Shown here piece by piece: positions 1 to 8,155 of a stretch of DNA of 64,000 nucleotides (its first letter is position 1; each line of letters starts with the position of its first letter). Position numbers and translations under genes: made by a program. Under the pieces are notes generated by a model. That model had not been told where the DNA came from and ran no database searches. It was given only the letters and a program-made list of their open reading frames with translations. The stretch is taken from assembly GCF_000802305.1 (NCBI RefSeq), contig NZ_JTDK01000008.1, positions 123,174 to 187,173 of the forward strand, read 5' to 3'. The DNA is from Microbacterium mangrovi. GTDB lineage: Bacteria; Actinomycetota; Actinomycetes; Actinomycetales; Microbacteriaceae.

Positions 1-256
1 CCATCGCGGCATCCACCTGGGCGCGGTCGGAGACGTCGGCGTCGTAACCGCGCGCGACCCCTCCGTCGGCGACGATGCTGTTCGCTGCCAGGGCGGCCGT
101 GCCGGGGGTGCGGCCGATGATGCCGACGGCGAATCCGTCGCGGGCCAGTCGCTGCGCGATCGCGAGGCCGATGCCGGCCGCGCCTCCCGTGACGACCGCG
201 ACGCGGCGGGTGGTGAAGCCCTCTGAGGGTGGTGTGATGGTCTGCGTCATCGACAT
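1..256 (-). CDS. SDR family oxidoreductase, N-terminal part only
   Basis: The reverse strand reads an open N-terminus of about 85 residues that runs off the window edge. It contains the Rossmann NAD(P)-binding glycine motif TGGAAGIG at about residues 24-31, followed by an acidic segment (YDADVSD) typical of short-chain dehydrogenases/reductases. The catalytic Ser-Tyr-Lys lies outside the window. I place the start at the ATG at 256; an in-frame ATG at 250 is an alternative. The gene is divergent from the IclR regulator and carries a copy of the shared 19-bp motif about 40-60 bp upstream, so it probably belongs to the same catabolic regulon. The substrate cannot be read from this fragment. Confidence 0.85.
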   Translation of the reverse strand, partial: MSMTQTITPPSEGFTTRRVAVVTGGAAGIGLAIAQRLARDGFAVGIIGRTPGTAALAANSIVADGGVARGYDADVSDRAQVDAAM

Positions 257-296
257 GGGCGGGCGCGTCCTCTCCATTGAAGCCCCGAGCGGGGTA

Positions 297-315
297 GTGT
301 TCTTTCTAACAAAAC
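297..315 (-). promoter_or_regulatory. Shared 19-bp motif, copy 1 (putative operator)
   Basis: On the minus strand the sequence is GTTTTGTTAGAAAGAACAC. It matches the copy at 12161-12179 at 15 of 19 positions and lies 41-59 bp upstream of the SDR start at 256. Upstream of it on the minus strand I could not find a convincing -10/-35 pair, unlike the two other copies. The likely binding protein is the adjacent IclR regulator, which is an inference. Confidence 0.5.
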
Positions 316-327
316 AGATGTTCTGTT
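313..327. promoter_or_regulatory. Inverted repeat AACAGA-TGT-TCTGTT
   Basis: A perfect inverted repeat with 6-bp arms and a 3-bp centre lies between the divergent SDR and IclR genes and overlaps the end of the 19-bp motif. Size and position fit an autoregulatory operator of the IclR protein. It ends immediately before an ATG at 330 that is in frame with the regulator. Confidence 0.45.
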
Positions 328-410
328 GAATGACTCACACAGCTTCGCTTGCATCGGGCACGATTGTCAAGCCATTGTTGGTGGGTATCCAGACTGACGA
401 CGGGTGGGCG

Positions 411-1229
411 ATGAGCATGGTGATGGACGCGAACGAGACCGACGCTTCGGATGCCGTCCGGCGTCGGCAGCCGCTCGCGCGTGGAATCGAGCTGCTCACG
501 CACATGGTGGAGAGCCCGCAGGATGCCCACGGCGTGCGCGAGCTGGCGGGCGTCCTCGACGTGAGCCCCAGCACGGCGCACCGCCTCATCACCGACCTCG
601 AGAAGATCGGCATGGTGCGCCGCACCGAAAACGGCACGTCGTACCGGCTGGGCCTCGACTTCCTCCGCCTGGCCTGGCTCGCCTCCAGCCGCTACCCGAT
701 GCACGACATCTCCGAGAACCTGCTGCGCGACCTCGTCGCGCGCACCGGCGAATCCGCCTTCTCGTGCCTCTACAACGAGCAGCGCCGCAGCATGATGTTC
801 ACGATGTCCGTGGAGTCCTCGCATCCCCTGCAGTACGCCCTGCCGCTGCAGAAATGGCTTCCGCTGCACGGCGGCGCCAGCGGACTGGCGATCTTCGCGG
901 AGCTTCCGGATGCCCGGCGCGAGGCGCTCGCGCACAGCGGCCTGGAGCCCATCACGGTCAATACCGTGACCGATCCGGACGCCGTGCTCGCCCGCCTCAC
1001 CGACATCCACGCCGCGGGGTACGCCATCACCCACGGCGAGCGCATCGAGGGGGCGGTCGCGATCGCAGCCCCCACCTTCGGCCCGGCCGGCGAGGTCGTC
1101 GGCTCCGTGGGCCTGTCGATTCCCGAGGCGCGCTTCGACGAGGCGCGCACCGCGGCGTTCGCCGAGGCCGTGCGGACGACCGCCGCACAGTTCACCGCCC
1201 GCATCCAGGGCAGCAACCGCAGCAGCTAG
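411..1229 (+). CDS. IclR family transcriptional regulator
   Basis: This 272-residue protein has an N-terminal winged helix-turn-helix (GVRELAGVLDVSPSTAHRLI) followed by the IclR effector-binding domain (roughly residues 95-265), which normally senses a small aromatic or acid metabolite. The family is usually 240-280 residues, which favours the start at 411 (with ATGs also at 417 and 423). An in-frame ATG at 330 would add 27 residues unlike the family and has no ribosome-binding site. The gene is divergent from an SDR and precedes the redox operon. I infer that it controls the P450 region through the 19-bp motif at 297, 1363 and 12161. Whether it represses or activates is not visible, but two motif copies lie just after promoters, which suggests repression. 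Confidence 0.9.
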   Translation: MSMVMDANETDASDAVRRRQPLARGIELLTHMVESPQDAHGVRELAGVLDVSPSTAHRLITDLEKIGMVRRTENGTSYRLGLDFLRLAWLASSRYPMHDISENLLRDLVARTGESAFSCLYNEQRRSMMFTMSVESSHPLQYALPLQKWLPLHGGASGLAIFAELPDARREALAHSGLEPITVNTVTDPDAVLARLTDIHAAGYAITHGERIEGAVAIAAPTFGPAGEVVGSVGLSIPEARFDEARTAAFAEAVRTTAAQFTARIQGSNRSS

Positions 1230-1327
1230 ACACCTCGACCTCCTCTGGACACCGCTCGGCAGATCGCCGGGCGGTGTCTTTCGTGGTCCCCGGATGCCGG
1301 TCGGTCGCCCCTGTCACCGATGCCCTG

Positions 1328-1356
1328 TTGACAGTCGCTCTATCGCGCCCGATACT
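1328..1356 (+). promoter_or_regulatory. Promoter of the ferredoxin reductase operon
   Basis: TTGACA at 1328-1333 and GATACT at 1351-1356 are separated by 17 bp, a near-consensus vegetative promoter. The predicted transcription start falls at about 1362-1364, directly at the start of the 19-bp motif. Confidence 0.65.
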
Positions 1357-1362
1357 TGGATT

Positions 1363-1381
1363 GTTGCGTTATACCGATCAC
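1363..1381 (+). promoter_or_regulatory. Shared 19-bp motif, copy 2 (putative operator)
   Basis: The sequence GTTGCGTTATACCGATCAC matches copy 3 (12161-12179) at 17 of 19 positions. It covers about +1 to +19 of the predicted transcript, a classical repressor position. Confidence 0.6.
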
Positions 1382-1427
1382 GTGTTCCATACAACGCCGA
1401 TGGACACGAGCGTAAGGACTGAGATCA

Positions 1428-2690
1428 ATGAACGATTCCGGCACCTCCCGACACGTCGTCGTCGTCGGCGCCTCCCTGGCGGGCACTCGCACCGTGCAGA
1501 ACCTGCGGTCCCTCGGCTTCGCCGGCACGATCACGCTGATCGGCGCGGAGGACGAACTGCCGTACGACCGGCCACCCCTGTCGAAGGACCTGCTGCGGTC
1601 CGACTGGAGCACCGACGCCGTCGAGGCGAATCGGCTCCTCTCGCGCGACGAACTGGAGGCGCTCGACCTCGATCTGCGACTGGGCGTCGCCGCGACCGCC
1701 CTCGACACCGACGCACGCCGCGTGTCACTCGCAGACGGCACCGCAGTCGCCTACGACGTGCTCGTGATCGCGACCGGCGCAGCGGCCCGCCCCTCCCCGT
1801 GGCGGCCGGCATCCGGCGTGCTGCAGCTGCGCACCCTTGCCGAATCGCGTGCGATCGCGGAGCGCCTCGCGCTCGGGGAACCGGTCGTCGTGGTCGGCGG
1901 TGGCTTCATCGGTACGGAGATCGCCGCGGCGGCCGTCGATTTCGGCTGCGAGGTCACGGTCGTTGACCCGGTGGCCGAGCCCATGACGCGAATCGTCGGA
2001 CCGCACATCGCATCGAGCCTTGTCGACCTGCACGAGCAGCGCGGTGCCACCACCCGCTTCGGCGTCGGGGTCACGGACATCCGGGGCGAGGCCGGAGCCC
2101 TGACCGTGGTCCTCTCCGACGGCTCCGAGCTCGCGGCATCCACCGCGGTCGTCGGTATCGGCTCCATCCCGTCGACCGAATGGCTCGCCGGCTCCGGCTT
2201 GACCCTCGAGAACGGTGTGGGAACGGACGCGTACCTTCGAGCCCGCGGCGCCTCAGACGTCTACGCGATCGGCGACGTCGCCAGGTGGCCGCACCCTGAG
2301 CGGGGAATGGACGTCCGCGCCGAGCACTGGACGAACGCCAGCGACCAGGCGCGCTACGTCGCCGCCGCGATCACGCACAGCGCGAGCGCCCCCTTCGAGT
2401 CCTCGGAGTACGTGTGGTCGGACCAGTACGACTGGAAGATCCACACGGTGGGATTCCGCACCCCCGACGGCGAGTCGATCGTCGTCGGCGACCTCGATGC
2501 CGACGGACGGGTGGCCGTGATTCACGCCGACGGTGATGGCAACGCCTGCGGCGCCGTCACGGTGAACTGGATCCGGGCGCTCAACCAGATCCGTCGCCTG
2601 CTGGCATCCGGCGGCACCGCACAGTCCATCGCGGACCAGCTGCAGGCACCCGCTGCAGTCGTGGCCGCTCCCGCACGCAAGGAAGCCTGA
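1428..2690 (+). CDS. FAD-dependent NAD(P)H:ferredoxin reductase (P450 electron supply)
   Basis: The 420-residue protein has an N-terminal FAD motif (VVVGASLAGTR) and a stretch typical of putidaredoxin/rhodocoxin reductases (YDRPPLSK). A second Rossmann motif for NAD(P)H is VVGGGFIGTE near residue 155, and the C-terminal FAD contact is AIGDVARW near residue 283. Such enzymes pass electrons from NAD(P)H to a ferredoxin, which then reduces a P450. Two [3Fe-4S] ferredoxins and two P450s lie within 13 kb, so this is the obvious class I reductase partner. AAGGAC lies about 9 nt before the ATG. The next gene follows after 3 bp. Confidence 0.92.
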   Translation: MNDSGTSRHVVVVGASLAGTRTVQNLRSLGFAGTITLIGAEDELPYDRPPLSKDLLRSDWSTDAVEANRLLSRDELEALDLDLRLGVAATALDTDARRVSLADGTAVAYDVLVIATGAAARPSPWRPASGVLQLRTLAESRAIAERLALGEPVVVVGGGFIGTEIAAAAVDFGCEVTVVDPVAEPMTRIVGPHIASSLVDLHEQRGATTRFGVGVTDIRGEAGALTVVLSDGSELAASTAVVGIGSIPSTEWLAGSGLTLENGVGTDAYLRARGASDVYAIGDVARWPHPERGMDVRAEHWTNASDQARYVAAAITHSASAPFESSEYVWSDQYDWKIHTVGFRTPDGESIVVGDLDADGRVAVIHADGDGNACGAVTVNWIRALNQIRRLLASGGTAQSIADQLQAPAAVVAAPARKEA

Positions 2691-2693
2691 ACC

Positions 2694-4046
2694 ATGTCCG
2701 CCATTCGTGTCGCCGTCATCGGGTCCGGCCCCTCGGGGGCCTACACGGCCCAGCTCCTCACCGAAGAGTCCGATCTCCCCATCGAGGTCGACATCTTCGA
2801 CCGCCTGCCCACCCCGTTCGGCCTCGTCCGGTACGGAGTGGCTCCCGACCACCCGCGCATCAAGTCGATCATCGCTTCCTTCACCGAGGTTTTCGAGGCG
2901 ACGGAAGCAATCCGATTCCTCGGCAACGTGCAGATCGGCACCGACATCACCGTCGACGAGCTGCGCGCCCACTACGACGCCGTCGTCTTCGCCCACGGTG
3001 CCCCCCTCGACCGGCGGCTCGGCATCCCGGGCGAGGACCTCGCCGGGGTGCACCCGGTGCGCGAGTTCGTGTCGTGGTACCAGGGACACCCCGACCACGC
3101 GGTCGACGCCTTCCACCTCGCCGGCAGCCGAAGGGCTGTGATCATCGGCGTCGGCAACGTGGCCCTGGATGCCGCACGGATGCTCGTGCGCACCACCGAG
3201 GAGCTGCGCGAGACCGACATCCCCGAGCACATCGTCGAGGCCTTCGCCGCGAGCACGATCGACGACATCGTCGTCGTTGGCCGCCGTGGCCCCGCTTTCG
3301 CCAAGTTCACCAACAAGGAGTTCCTGGAACTCCTCGAGGTCGAGTCCACCGACGTCCTGGTTGACCCGGCCGACCTCGAACTCGACGCTGTCCAGCAGGC
3401 TCACCTCGACGCGAACCCCGCCGCGCGTCGCCTGATGGCGACGTTCCAGAAGGCAGCAGAGCGCGGATCCCTGGGTCGAAACAAGACGATCCGGTTCGTG
3501 TTCGACCGAACCCCTGTCGAGCTGCTCGGCGACCGAGCCGTGACCGGCATCCGGCTCACCGGCACCACCGACCCCTCCGAGACCGAGACGCTCGATGCCG
3601 ACCTTGTGCTGCGCTCGGTCGGCTACCTGGGGAACCCACTGGACGGGCTTCCTTTCGACACCCGCACCGGCACCGTCCCGCACCGCGACTCGCGAGTACT
3701 CGACGGCGATGACGAGCTTGGCGGAGTGTACGTTGCAGGATGGATCAAGCGCGGACCCAACGGCGTCGTCGGGACGAACCGGCTCTGTGCTCTCGAAACG
3801 GTGACGTCGCTGCTGCAGGACCTCGCCTCCCGCGGAGAGACCGCACCGGCGCCGACCGCAGAGGTCGTCGACGCCCTGCTGCGCGATCGCGACGTCCACG
3901 TCGTCGACTGGGACGCTTGGCGGGCCATCGAGGCCGCCGAGATCGCCGCCGGCGAGGACATCGGACGCACCCGCATCAAGCTCCACCTGCGCGACGACAT
4001 GCTCGCTGCTGCAATGGCCGCCGAGTCGGTCGCGGCGAATGTCTGA
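2694..4046 (+). CDS. fprA: FprA-type ferredoxin/flavodoxin-NADP+ reductase
   Basis: This 450-residue protein belongs to the adrenodoxin-reductase-like family. It has the FAD motif GSGPSGAY at residues 10-17, the family signature RYGVAPDHPR, the NADP-binding GVGNVALDAARML, and the C-terminal GWIKRGPNGVVGTNR. It exchanges electrons between NADPH and ferredoxins. A second ferredoxin reductase of a different family directly upstream is unusual; one may serve the [3Fe-4S] ferredoxins and the other the 7Fe ferredoxin at 12328, but the sequence does not say which. AAGGAA lies upstream of the ATG and the end overlaps the next gene by 8 bp. Confidence 0.93.
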   Translation: MSAIRVAVIGSGPSGAYTAQLLTEESDLPIEVDIFDRLPTPFGLVRYGVAPDHPRIKSIIASFTEVFEATEAIRFLGNVQIGTDITVDELRAHYDAVVFAHGAPLDRRLGIPGEDLAGVHPVREFVSWYQGHPDHAVDAFHLAGSRRAVIIGVGNVALDAARMLVRTTEELRETDIPEHIVEAFAASTIDDIVVVGRRGPAFAKFTNKEFLELLEVESTDVLVDPADLELDAVQQAHLDANPAARRLMATFQKAAERGSLGRNKTIRFVFDRTPVELLGDRAVTGIRLTGTTDPSETETLDADLVLRSVGYLGNPLDGLPFDTRTGTVPHRDSRVLDGDDELGGVYVAGWIKRGPNGVVGTNRLCALETVTSLLQDLASRGETAPAPTAEVVDALLRDRDVHVVDWDAWRAIEAAEIAAGEDIGRTRIKLHLRDDMLAAAMAAESVAANV

Positions 4047-5190
4047 CGAGGCCCCGGTCACGCGCGCCGTCCGCGAGGCGGTCGGCGCGGTGACCGACCC
4101 GGAGCTGCGCCGTTCCCTCGGAGAGCTCGGGATGATCCGCGACGTCCGCGTCGACGAGGGCGTCGCGATGGTGGGGATCCTCCTCACCATCGCCGGATGC
4201 CCGATGGCGAAGCGCATCGAACAGGATGTGCGTGACGCGGCCGCCGGCGTGCACAGCATCCGAGAGGTGCAGGTCGACGTCGGCGTGATGAACGACGAAG
4301 AACGCGAGGAACTCACAACCCGCCTACGGGGCGGCCGGGTGAAGCCGGCCAACCGCTTTGCCGGGAACACGCTGACACGCGTGATCGCCGTCACCAGTGG
4401 GAAGGGCGGCGTCGGAAAGTCCACCGTCACGGCGAACCTCGCGGTCGCCCTCGCCGCCCGCGGCCTGGCCGTCGGCCTCCTCGACGCCGACGTGCACGGC
4501 TTCTCGATCCCCGGCCTCCTCGGGCTCCTCGACGAACACGGGCGCGCCGTGCGGCCCACGCGGGTCGACGACCTCGTCCTGCCGCCCGTCGCGCACGACG
4601 TCAAGGTGATCTCCATCGGCATGTTCATGCGCCCCGGCGCGGAGGATGCAGCGGTGTCGTGGCGCGGTCCGATGCTGCACAAGACGATCGAGCAGTTCCT
4701 TGCCGACGTCTACTTCGGAGACCTCGACGTCCTGCTCATCGACATGCCCCCAGGCACCGGTGACGCGGCGATCTCGATCGGGCATCTGCTGCCGCAGGCG
4801 GAGGTGCTGGTCGTGACGACTCCCCAGTCTGCCGCTTCGGATGTCGCTGTGCGCAGTGGCATTCTGGCGCGCCAGCTCGGCCAACGTGTGATCGGTGTCG
4901 TCGAGACGATGGGGCCGGGGTTCCTCGCCGACGGCGTGCCGTTCGAACCGTTCGGATCCGGAGGTGGCGCCGCGGTGGCGGCGCGTCTGAGTGTGCTGGG
5001 CGATGCGGTCCCGATCACCGTCTCGATCCCCTTCAGCAGCGCTGTGCGGGTCGGCGGGGACTCAGGGATGCCGATCTGCTCGGCCGACCGGGACGATGTC
5101 GCGGCTCTCGCCTTCGAAGAGCTCGCCACTGCCCTCTTTGTGCGAGGCACAAGTCTGGCAGGTCGCAGTCTCCCTCTGGCTATTCACTGA
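4039..5190 (+). CDS. mrp: Mrp/ApbC family Fe-S cluster carrier ATPase
   Basis: The 383-residue protein has an N-terminal DUF59/MIP18 domain (residues 5-90) and a P-loop NTPase domain with the deviant Walker A GKGGVGKST near residue 117 and a switch motif DMPPGTGD. These proteins bind and transfer Fe-S clusters. The two C-terminal cysteines of many Mrp proteins are absent; the position reads FGSGGGAAVA, as I recall for actinobacterial members. Placed after two ferredoxin reductases and among ferredoxins, it probably helps supply clusters for the P450 electron chain. The last codons lie inside a tandemly duplicated segment (5140-5436). Confidence 0.9.
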   Translation: MSDEAPVTRAVREAVGAVTDPELRRSLGELGMIRDVRVDEGVAMVGILLTIAGCPMAKRIEQDVRDAAAGVHSIREVQVDVGVMNDEEREELTTRLRGGRVKPANRFAGNTLTRVIAVTSGKGGVGKSTVTANLAVALAARGLAVGLLDADVHGFSIPGLLGLLDEHGRAVRPTRVDDLVLPPVAHDVKVISIGMFMRPGAEDAAVSWRGPMLHKTIEQFLADVYFGDLDVLLIDMPPGTGDAAISIGHLLPQAEVLVVTTPQSAASDVAVRSGILARQLGQRVIGVVETMGPGFLADGVPFEPFGSGGGAAVAARLSVLGDAVPITVSIPFSSAVRVGGDSGMPICSADRDDVAALAFEELATALFVRGTSLAGRSLPLAIH

Positions 5191-5211
5191 CTTGAGTTGA
5201 ACCCCCGTCCC

Positions 5212-5242
5212 GGGGGTACCGGATCAACCAGCCGGTACCCCC
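5212..5242. terminator. Bidirectional terminator-like hairpin, unit A
   Basis: The arms GGGGGTACCGG and CCGGTACCCCC form a perfect 11-bp stem with a 9-nt loop, 21 bp after the mrp stop. A CCCCC run at about 5202-5206 could pair with the same GGGGG, giving two mutually exclusive folds. There is no T-run. Confidence 0.6.
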
Positions 5243-5365
5243 GCGATTGCGCTGCAGACCGCTCCGATCGGGAGCTGGCGTGCGCGTCTATGGGTGCGAA
5301 GCACGAGCCTCGCAGGTGGGCTTCTTGCACTTGGCTATTCGCTAGCCGAGTGCAACCCCGGCCAC

Positions 5366-5392
5366 GGGGCACCGGCTCAATGAACCGGTGCC
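5366..5392. terminator. Hairpin of unit B over the CoA-transferase stop codon
   Basis: GGCACCGG and CCGGTGCC form an 8-bp stem; the loop contains the stop codon of the minus-strand CoA-transferase. It is the homologue of the hairpin at 5212-5242, with a TA to CG compensated change. An upstream hairpin (GCACTTGGCTA, loop TTCGC, TAGCCGAGTGC) lies just to its left. Confidence 0.5.
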
Positions 5393-6603
5393 GCGACGGC
5401 GCCGCCGACCACTCCGCTTTCGACGAGCTCGGCCACGTGCTCCCAAGGCAGGCCGAGCTCGTCGACGAGCAACCCGACGGTGTCCGCGCCCAGCCGCGGA
5501 GGATACGTCGGGTCGACGCCGGCGGTTCCGACGAATCGGATCGGGGTGGCGACGTTCTCGAAGCTGGCCGTGGCGCCCCGCACGGTGACGAGCGATCCGT
5601 CATCGGCGCGGCGGGCGTCATCGAGTGCCTCGAGGACGTTCTTGACCGGCGCGACGGGAACGGATGCCGCCGCCAGCAGGTCGACCCATTCGGCTGCCGG
5701 CCGGGTCGCGACGCGCGCTTCGAGGATCTCCCAGAGAGCCTCCTTGTTGCGCAGGCGCGCGGCCGCATCCACGAAGCGCGCGTCTCCGACCAGTTCCGGC
5801 ACGCCAAGGACAGCGCACAGCTGCTCCCACATCCGCGGGGTGTTCGCCGTCACGACGAACTCGCGCCCGTCGCCCCCGCGGAACGAGCGGTAGGTGGCGA
5901 TCGAGTCGTGCGCCGCCCCCTGCGGGCCGGGCGGGGTGCCCTGCACCATCGTGTAAAGCGCCTGATACGACAGCATCGCAAGCTGACCCCGCAGCATCGA
6001 CACGTCGATGATCCGACCCTCGCCGGTCTGCGCCCGCGCGTTCAGTGCGGCGAGGATGCCGATCACGGCATACAGTCCCGCGACGACGTCTCCCGCAGGG
6101 ATGCCGAGGCGTGCTGCCGGAGCACCGGGGTGCCCGTTGAGGCTCATCACCCCGCTGAGGGCCTGCACGACCATGTCGTATGCCGGACGATCACGAAGCT
6201 CGCCCTCCTGCCCGAAGCCGCTGATCGACGCCCACACCAGGGAGGGGTTCTCAGCCATCATCCGCTCGGGCGGGATGCCGAGGCGCTCGGTGACGCCCGG
6301 TCGATAGTTCTCGACGACGACGTCCGCGGTGGCGATGAGCCGGGTCGCGATGTCGCGCCCCTGCGGCGTCTTCAGGTCGAGGGCGATCGACCGCTTGCCG
6401 CGGTTGTTTGCCAGGAAGTAGGCGCTGTCGCCGTCGATCTCGGGGCCGGCGATGTCTCGGCTGGAATCGCCGGCGAGCGCCTCGATCTTGATGACGTCGG
6501 CCCCGAGGTCGGCGAGCAGCTGCGTGGCGGACGGTCCGGAGAGGAACGTCGTCAGGTCGATGACCCGCACGCCCTCGAGCGGGGGCCGCAGCGGGGCGTT
6601 CAT
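5377..6603 (-). CDS. CaiB/BaiF family CoA-transferase
   Basis: This is a 408-residue family III CoA-transferase. The N-terminus (GVRVIDLTTFLSGP), the conserved ADVIKIE, the stretch NNRGKRSIALDLK and the motif RPAYDMVVQA are characteristic. The conserved aspartate that forms the acyl anhydride is expected in the AYDM motif. The enzyme moves CoA between an acyl-CoA and a free acid, probably to activate the acid made by the upstream P450 and aldehyde dehydrogenase. It is the last gene of a seven-gene minus-strand operon; its ATG overlaps the thiolase stop by 4 bp (ATGA). Its 3' end lies in unit B of the duplicated junction. Confidence 0.9.
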   Translation of the reverse strand: MNAPLRPPLEGVRVIDLTTFLSGPSATQLLADLGADVIKIEALAGDSSRDIAGPEIDGDSAYFLANNRGKRSIALDLKTPQGRDIATRLIATADVVVENYRPGVTERLGIPPERMMAENPSLVWASISGFGQEGELRDRPAYDMVVQALSGVMSLNGHPGAPAARLGIPAGDVVAGLYAVIGILAALNARAQTGEGRIIDVSMLRGQLAMLSYQALYTMVQGTPPGPQGAAHDSIATYRSFRGGDGREFVVTANTPRMWEQLCAVLGVPELVGDARFVDAAARLRNKEALWEILEARVATRPAAEWVDLLAAASVPVAPVKNVLEALDDARRADDGSLVTVRGATASFENVATPIRFVGTAGVDPTYPPRLGADTVGLLVDELGLPWEHVAELVESGVVGGAVAAPVH

Positions 6604-7751
6604 GCCGCCTCGAAGAGGTGCACGGTGCACGCGCCGTGGTCGAGACCCGCGGTGCCGCCGCCCGTCACGTGGGTCATGGCCCAGCGGGCGTCGTCGATCT
6701 GCCTGTCGCCGGCCACGCCGGTCAGCTGCCAGAACGCCTCGGCGATCTGGGCCACGCCGCTCGCGCCCACCGGGTGCCCCTTGGCGAGCAGGCCCCCGCT
6801 GGGGTTGACGACGACGTCGCCGCCGAAAGTGGTGCGTCCGTCGCGGATCAGGTCGATGCCCCGGCCGTGCTCGGCCAGTCCGAAGGTCTCGTAGTAGACG
6901 AGCTCGGCGATCGAGAACGCGTCGTGCAGCTCGATCATGTCGAGGTCCTTCGGCCCGATGCCGGCGATCTCGTATGCGTCTCGCGCCGAGTGGGCGCTGA
7001 TCTCGGGGCTGGTCATGTCGCGGTAGCCCTCGGCCACTTGGCCGGAGTGCAGCACGGAAGCGGCCACCCGCATCCCGCGGGCGCCGATGCGGGCACGCGC
7101 ACGCTCTGATGCGAGCACCACGACCGCCGCGCCGTCGCCCGTGGGGCAGCACATAAGCAGGGTGAGCGGGTCGGCGACCGGACGCGCGTTCAGCACCTCG
7201 TCGACCGTGACCTCCTGCCGGAACTGCGCGTAGGGGTTCAGCGCACCGTGCCGGCGGGCCTTCACGCTGACGAGCGCCAGGTCCTCCGGGGTGGCTTCCG
7301 TCTCGTAGAGGTAGCGGGTCGCCCGCATCGCGTAGACGGCGGGCATCACGATGCCCTGCTTGACCTCGCGGTCCTCGGGTGAAAGGGGAAGCATCCCGCC
7401 GCCGAACTGCGTCAGCTTCTCGACGCCGATCACGACGGCGACGTCGATGAACCCCTGCGAGATCGCCTGCCACGCCTCGTGCACGGCGGTCGCCCCGCTC
7501 GAGCACGCGTTGTCGACGTTCACAGTCGGGACCGTGCCGAGGCCGATCTCCTTGCAGATGCGCTGGCCGGTCATCATGCCGCCGTACGAGTGCCCGACCC
7601 AGACCGCGTCGACGTCGGACTTGTCGATTCCGGCGCCGCGGAGCGCCTCGATGAGAGGCGGCACGGCCAGGCCGACATAGGACGACGAGCGGTGCTTGCC
7701 GAACGGGATCATCGCGGCCGAGACCACGTAGACGTCATCGGTCACGGTCAT
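6600..7751 (-). CDS. SCP2/lipid-transfer-type thiolase (acetyl-CoA acetyltransferase family)
   Basis: The 383-residue protein has the thiolase nucleophile in VDNACSSGA (Cys near residue 83), the motif HDAFSIAELVYYE and the C-terminal GGLLAKGHPVGASG. HDAF instead of NEAF is typical of SCP2-thiolase/lipid-transfer proteins. In steroid side-chain degradation such proteins (for example Ltp2) pair with a DUF35 protein and act as retro-aldolases. Here the DUF35 gene lies directly upstream with an overlapping stop and start, so the pair probably forms one complex that cleaves a CoA-activated intermediate. Thiolysis instead of aldol cleavage is the alternative. Confidence 0.88.
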   Translation of the reverse strand: MTVTDDVYVVSAAMIPFGKHRSSSYVGLAVPPLIEALRGAGIDKSDVDAVWVGHSYGGMMTGQRICKEIGLGTVPTVNVDNACSSGATAVHEAWQAISQGFIDVAVVIGVEKLTQFGGGMLPLSPEDREVKQGIVMPAVYAMRATRYLYETEATPEDLALVSVKARRHGALNPYAQFRQEVTVDEVLNARPVADPLTLLMCCPTGDGAAVVVLASERARARIGARGMRVAASVLHSGQVAEGYRDMTSPEISAHSARDAYEIAGIGPKDLDMIELHDAFSIAELVYYETFGLAEHGRGIDLIRDGRTTFGGDVVVNPSGGLLAKGHPVGASGVAQIAEAFWQLTGVAGDRQIDDARWAMTHVTGGGTAGLDHGACTVHLFEAA

Positions 7752-8155
7752 GCCCCTTCTTCGAGAACGGATTCGGATGCCTCGGCGAACCACCACTGGT
7801 CGCCGTCGACGTGGAGCTCCACGCGGATGCCGGGCCGCAGCGGGCCGGCATCCTCCCGGAGGTCCGCCAGCGTGCGCACGTCGTCGTCGAGGTCGACGTA
7901 CCCGAGCGGACGCACCGAGTCGCGGGCGTGCAGCCGGGTGAACGAGTACAGCTCCCCCGTGCGGGGCAGCGCGATCCGCGTCACGTCGGTGCCCATGCAC
8001 GAACTGCACACGGTGCGCGTGCCGATCATCGTGCGCGCGCACGCGTCGCAGAGCGTGCCGACGAGGCGCGGGCCCTCGGGGAACTCGCCCAGCAGCCCGT
8101 CGGACTCCAGGTCCGCGATGGGCTGCGGGACGGCGGTGGTCACGACCGTGCTCAC
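7748..8155 (-). CDS. DUF35 OB-fold protein with zinc ribbon, thiolase partner
   Basis: This 135-residue protein has a rubredoxin-like zinc ribbon (CDACARTMIGTRTVCSSC, about residues 36-53) followed by an OB-fold (GELYSFTRLH onward). The arrangement matches ChsH2-like DUF35 partners of SCP2-type thiolases. It starts with a GTG whose bases overlap the ferredoxin stop (GTGA) and ends on the thiolase start (ATGA), so the three are translationally coupled. A role as substrate-binding subunit of the thiolase/aldolase is inferred from this coupling and from known DUF35 pairs. Confidence 0.87.
   Translation of the reverse strand: MSTVVTTAVPQPIADLESDGLLGEFPEGPRLVGTLCDACARTMIGTRTVCSSCMGTDVTRIALPRTGELYSFTRLHARDSVRPLGYVDLDDDVRTLADLREDAGPLRPGIRVELHVDGDQWWFAEASESVLEEGA

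Larger units (their letters stand above)
5140..5436. repeat. Diverged tandem duplication of the mrp/CoA-transferase convergent junction
   Basis: Two units of about 140 bp, 5140-5280 and 5294-5436, align with a constant offset near 154 bp. On the plus strand the mrp tail VRGTSLAGRSLPLAIH is echoed as VRSTSLAGGLLALGYS. On the minus strand the CoA-transferase tail GVVGGAVAAPVH is echoed as GAVCSAIAGVPAG followed by a stop. So unit A holds the live mrp end plus a dead transferase end, and unit B the reverse. Both units carry matching hairpins with paired base changes in the stem (TA in unit A, CG in unit B). Confidence 0.7.

Noticed and set aside
404..1966. Long plus-strand frame of 520 codons over the IclR and ferredoxin reductase genes
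   Set aside because: It is arginine/proline-rich, overlaps two well-supported genes in another frame and resembles no protein family; a typical high-GC shadow frame.
2253..4682. Minus-strand frame of 809 codons opposite fprA and mrp
   Set aside because: It is antisense to three genes with clear families and has no motif or sensible composition.
5191..5376. Riboswitch or small RNA in the mrp/CoA-transferase gap
   Set aside because: The hairpins are better explained as terminators in a duplicated convergent junction; no gene starts downstream on either strand.
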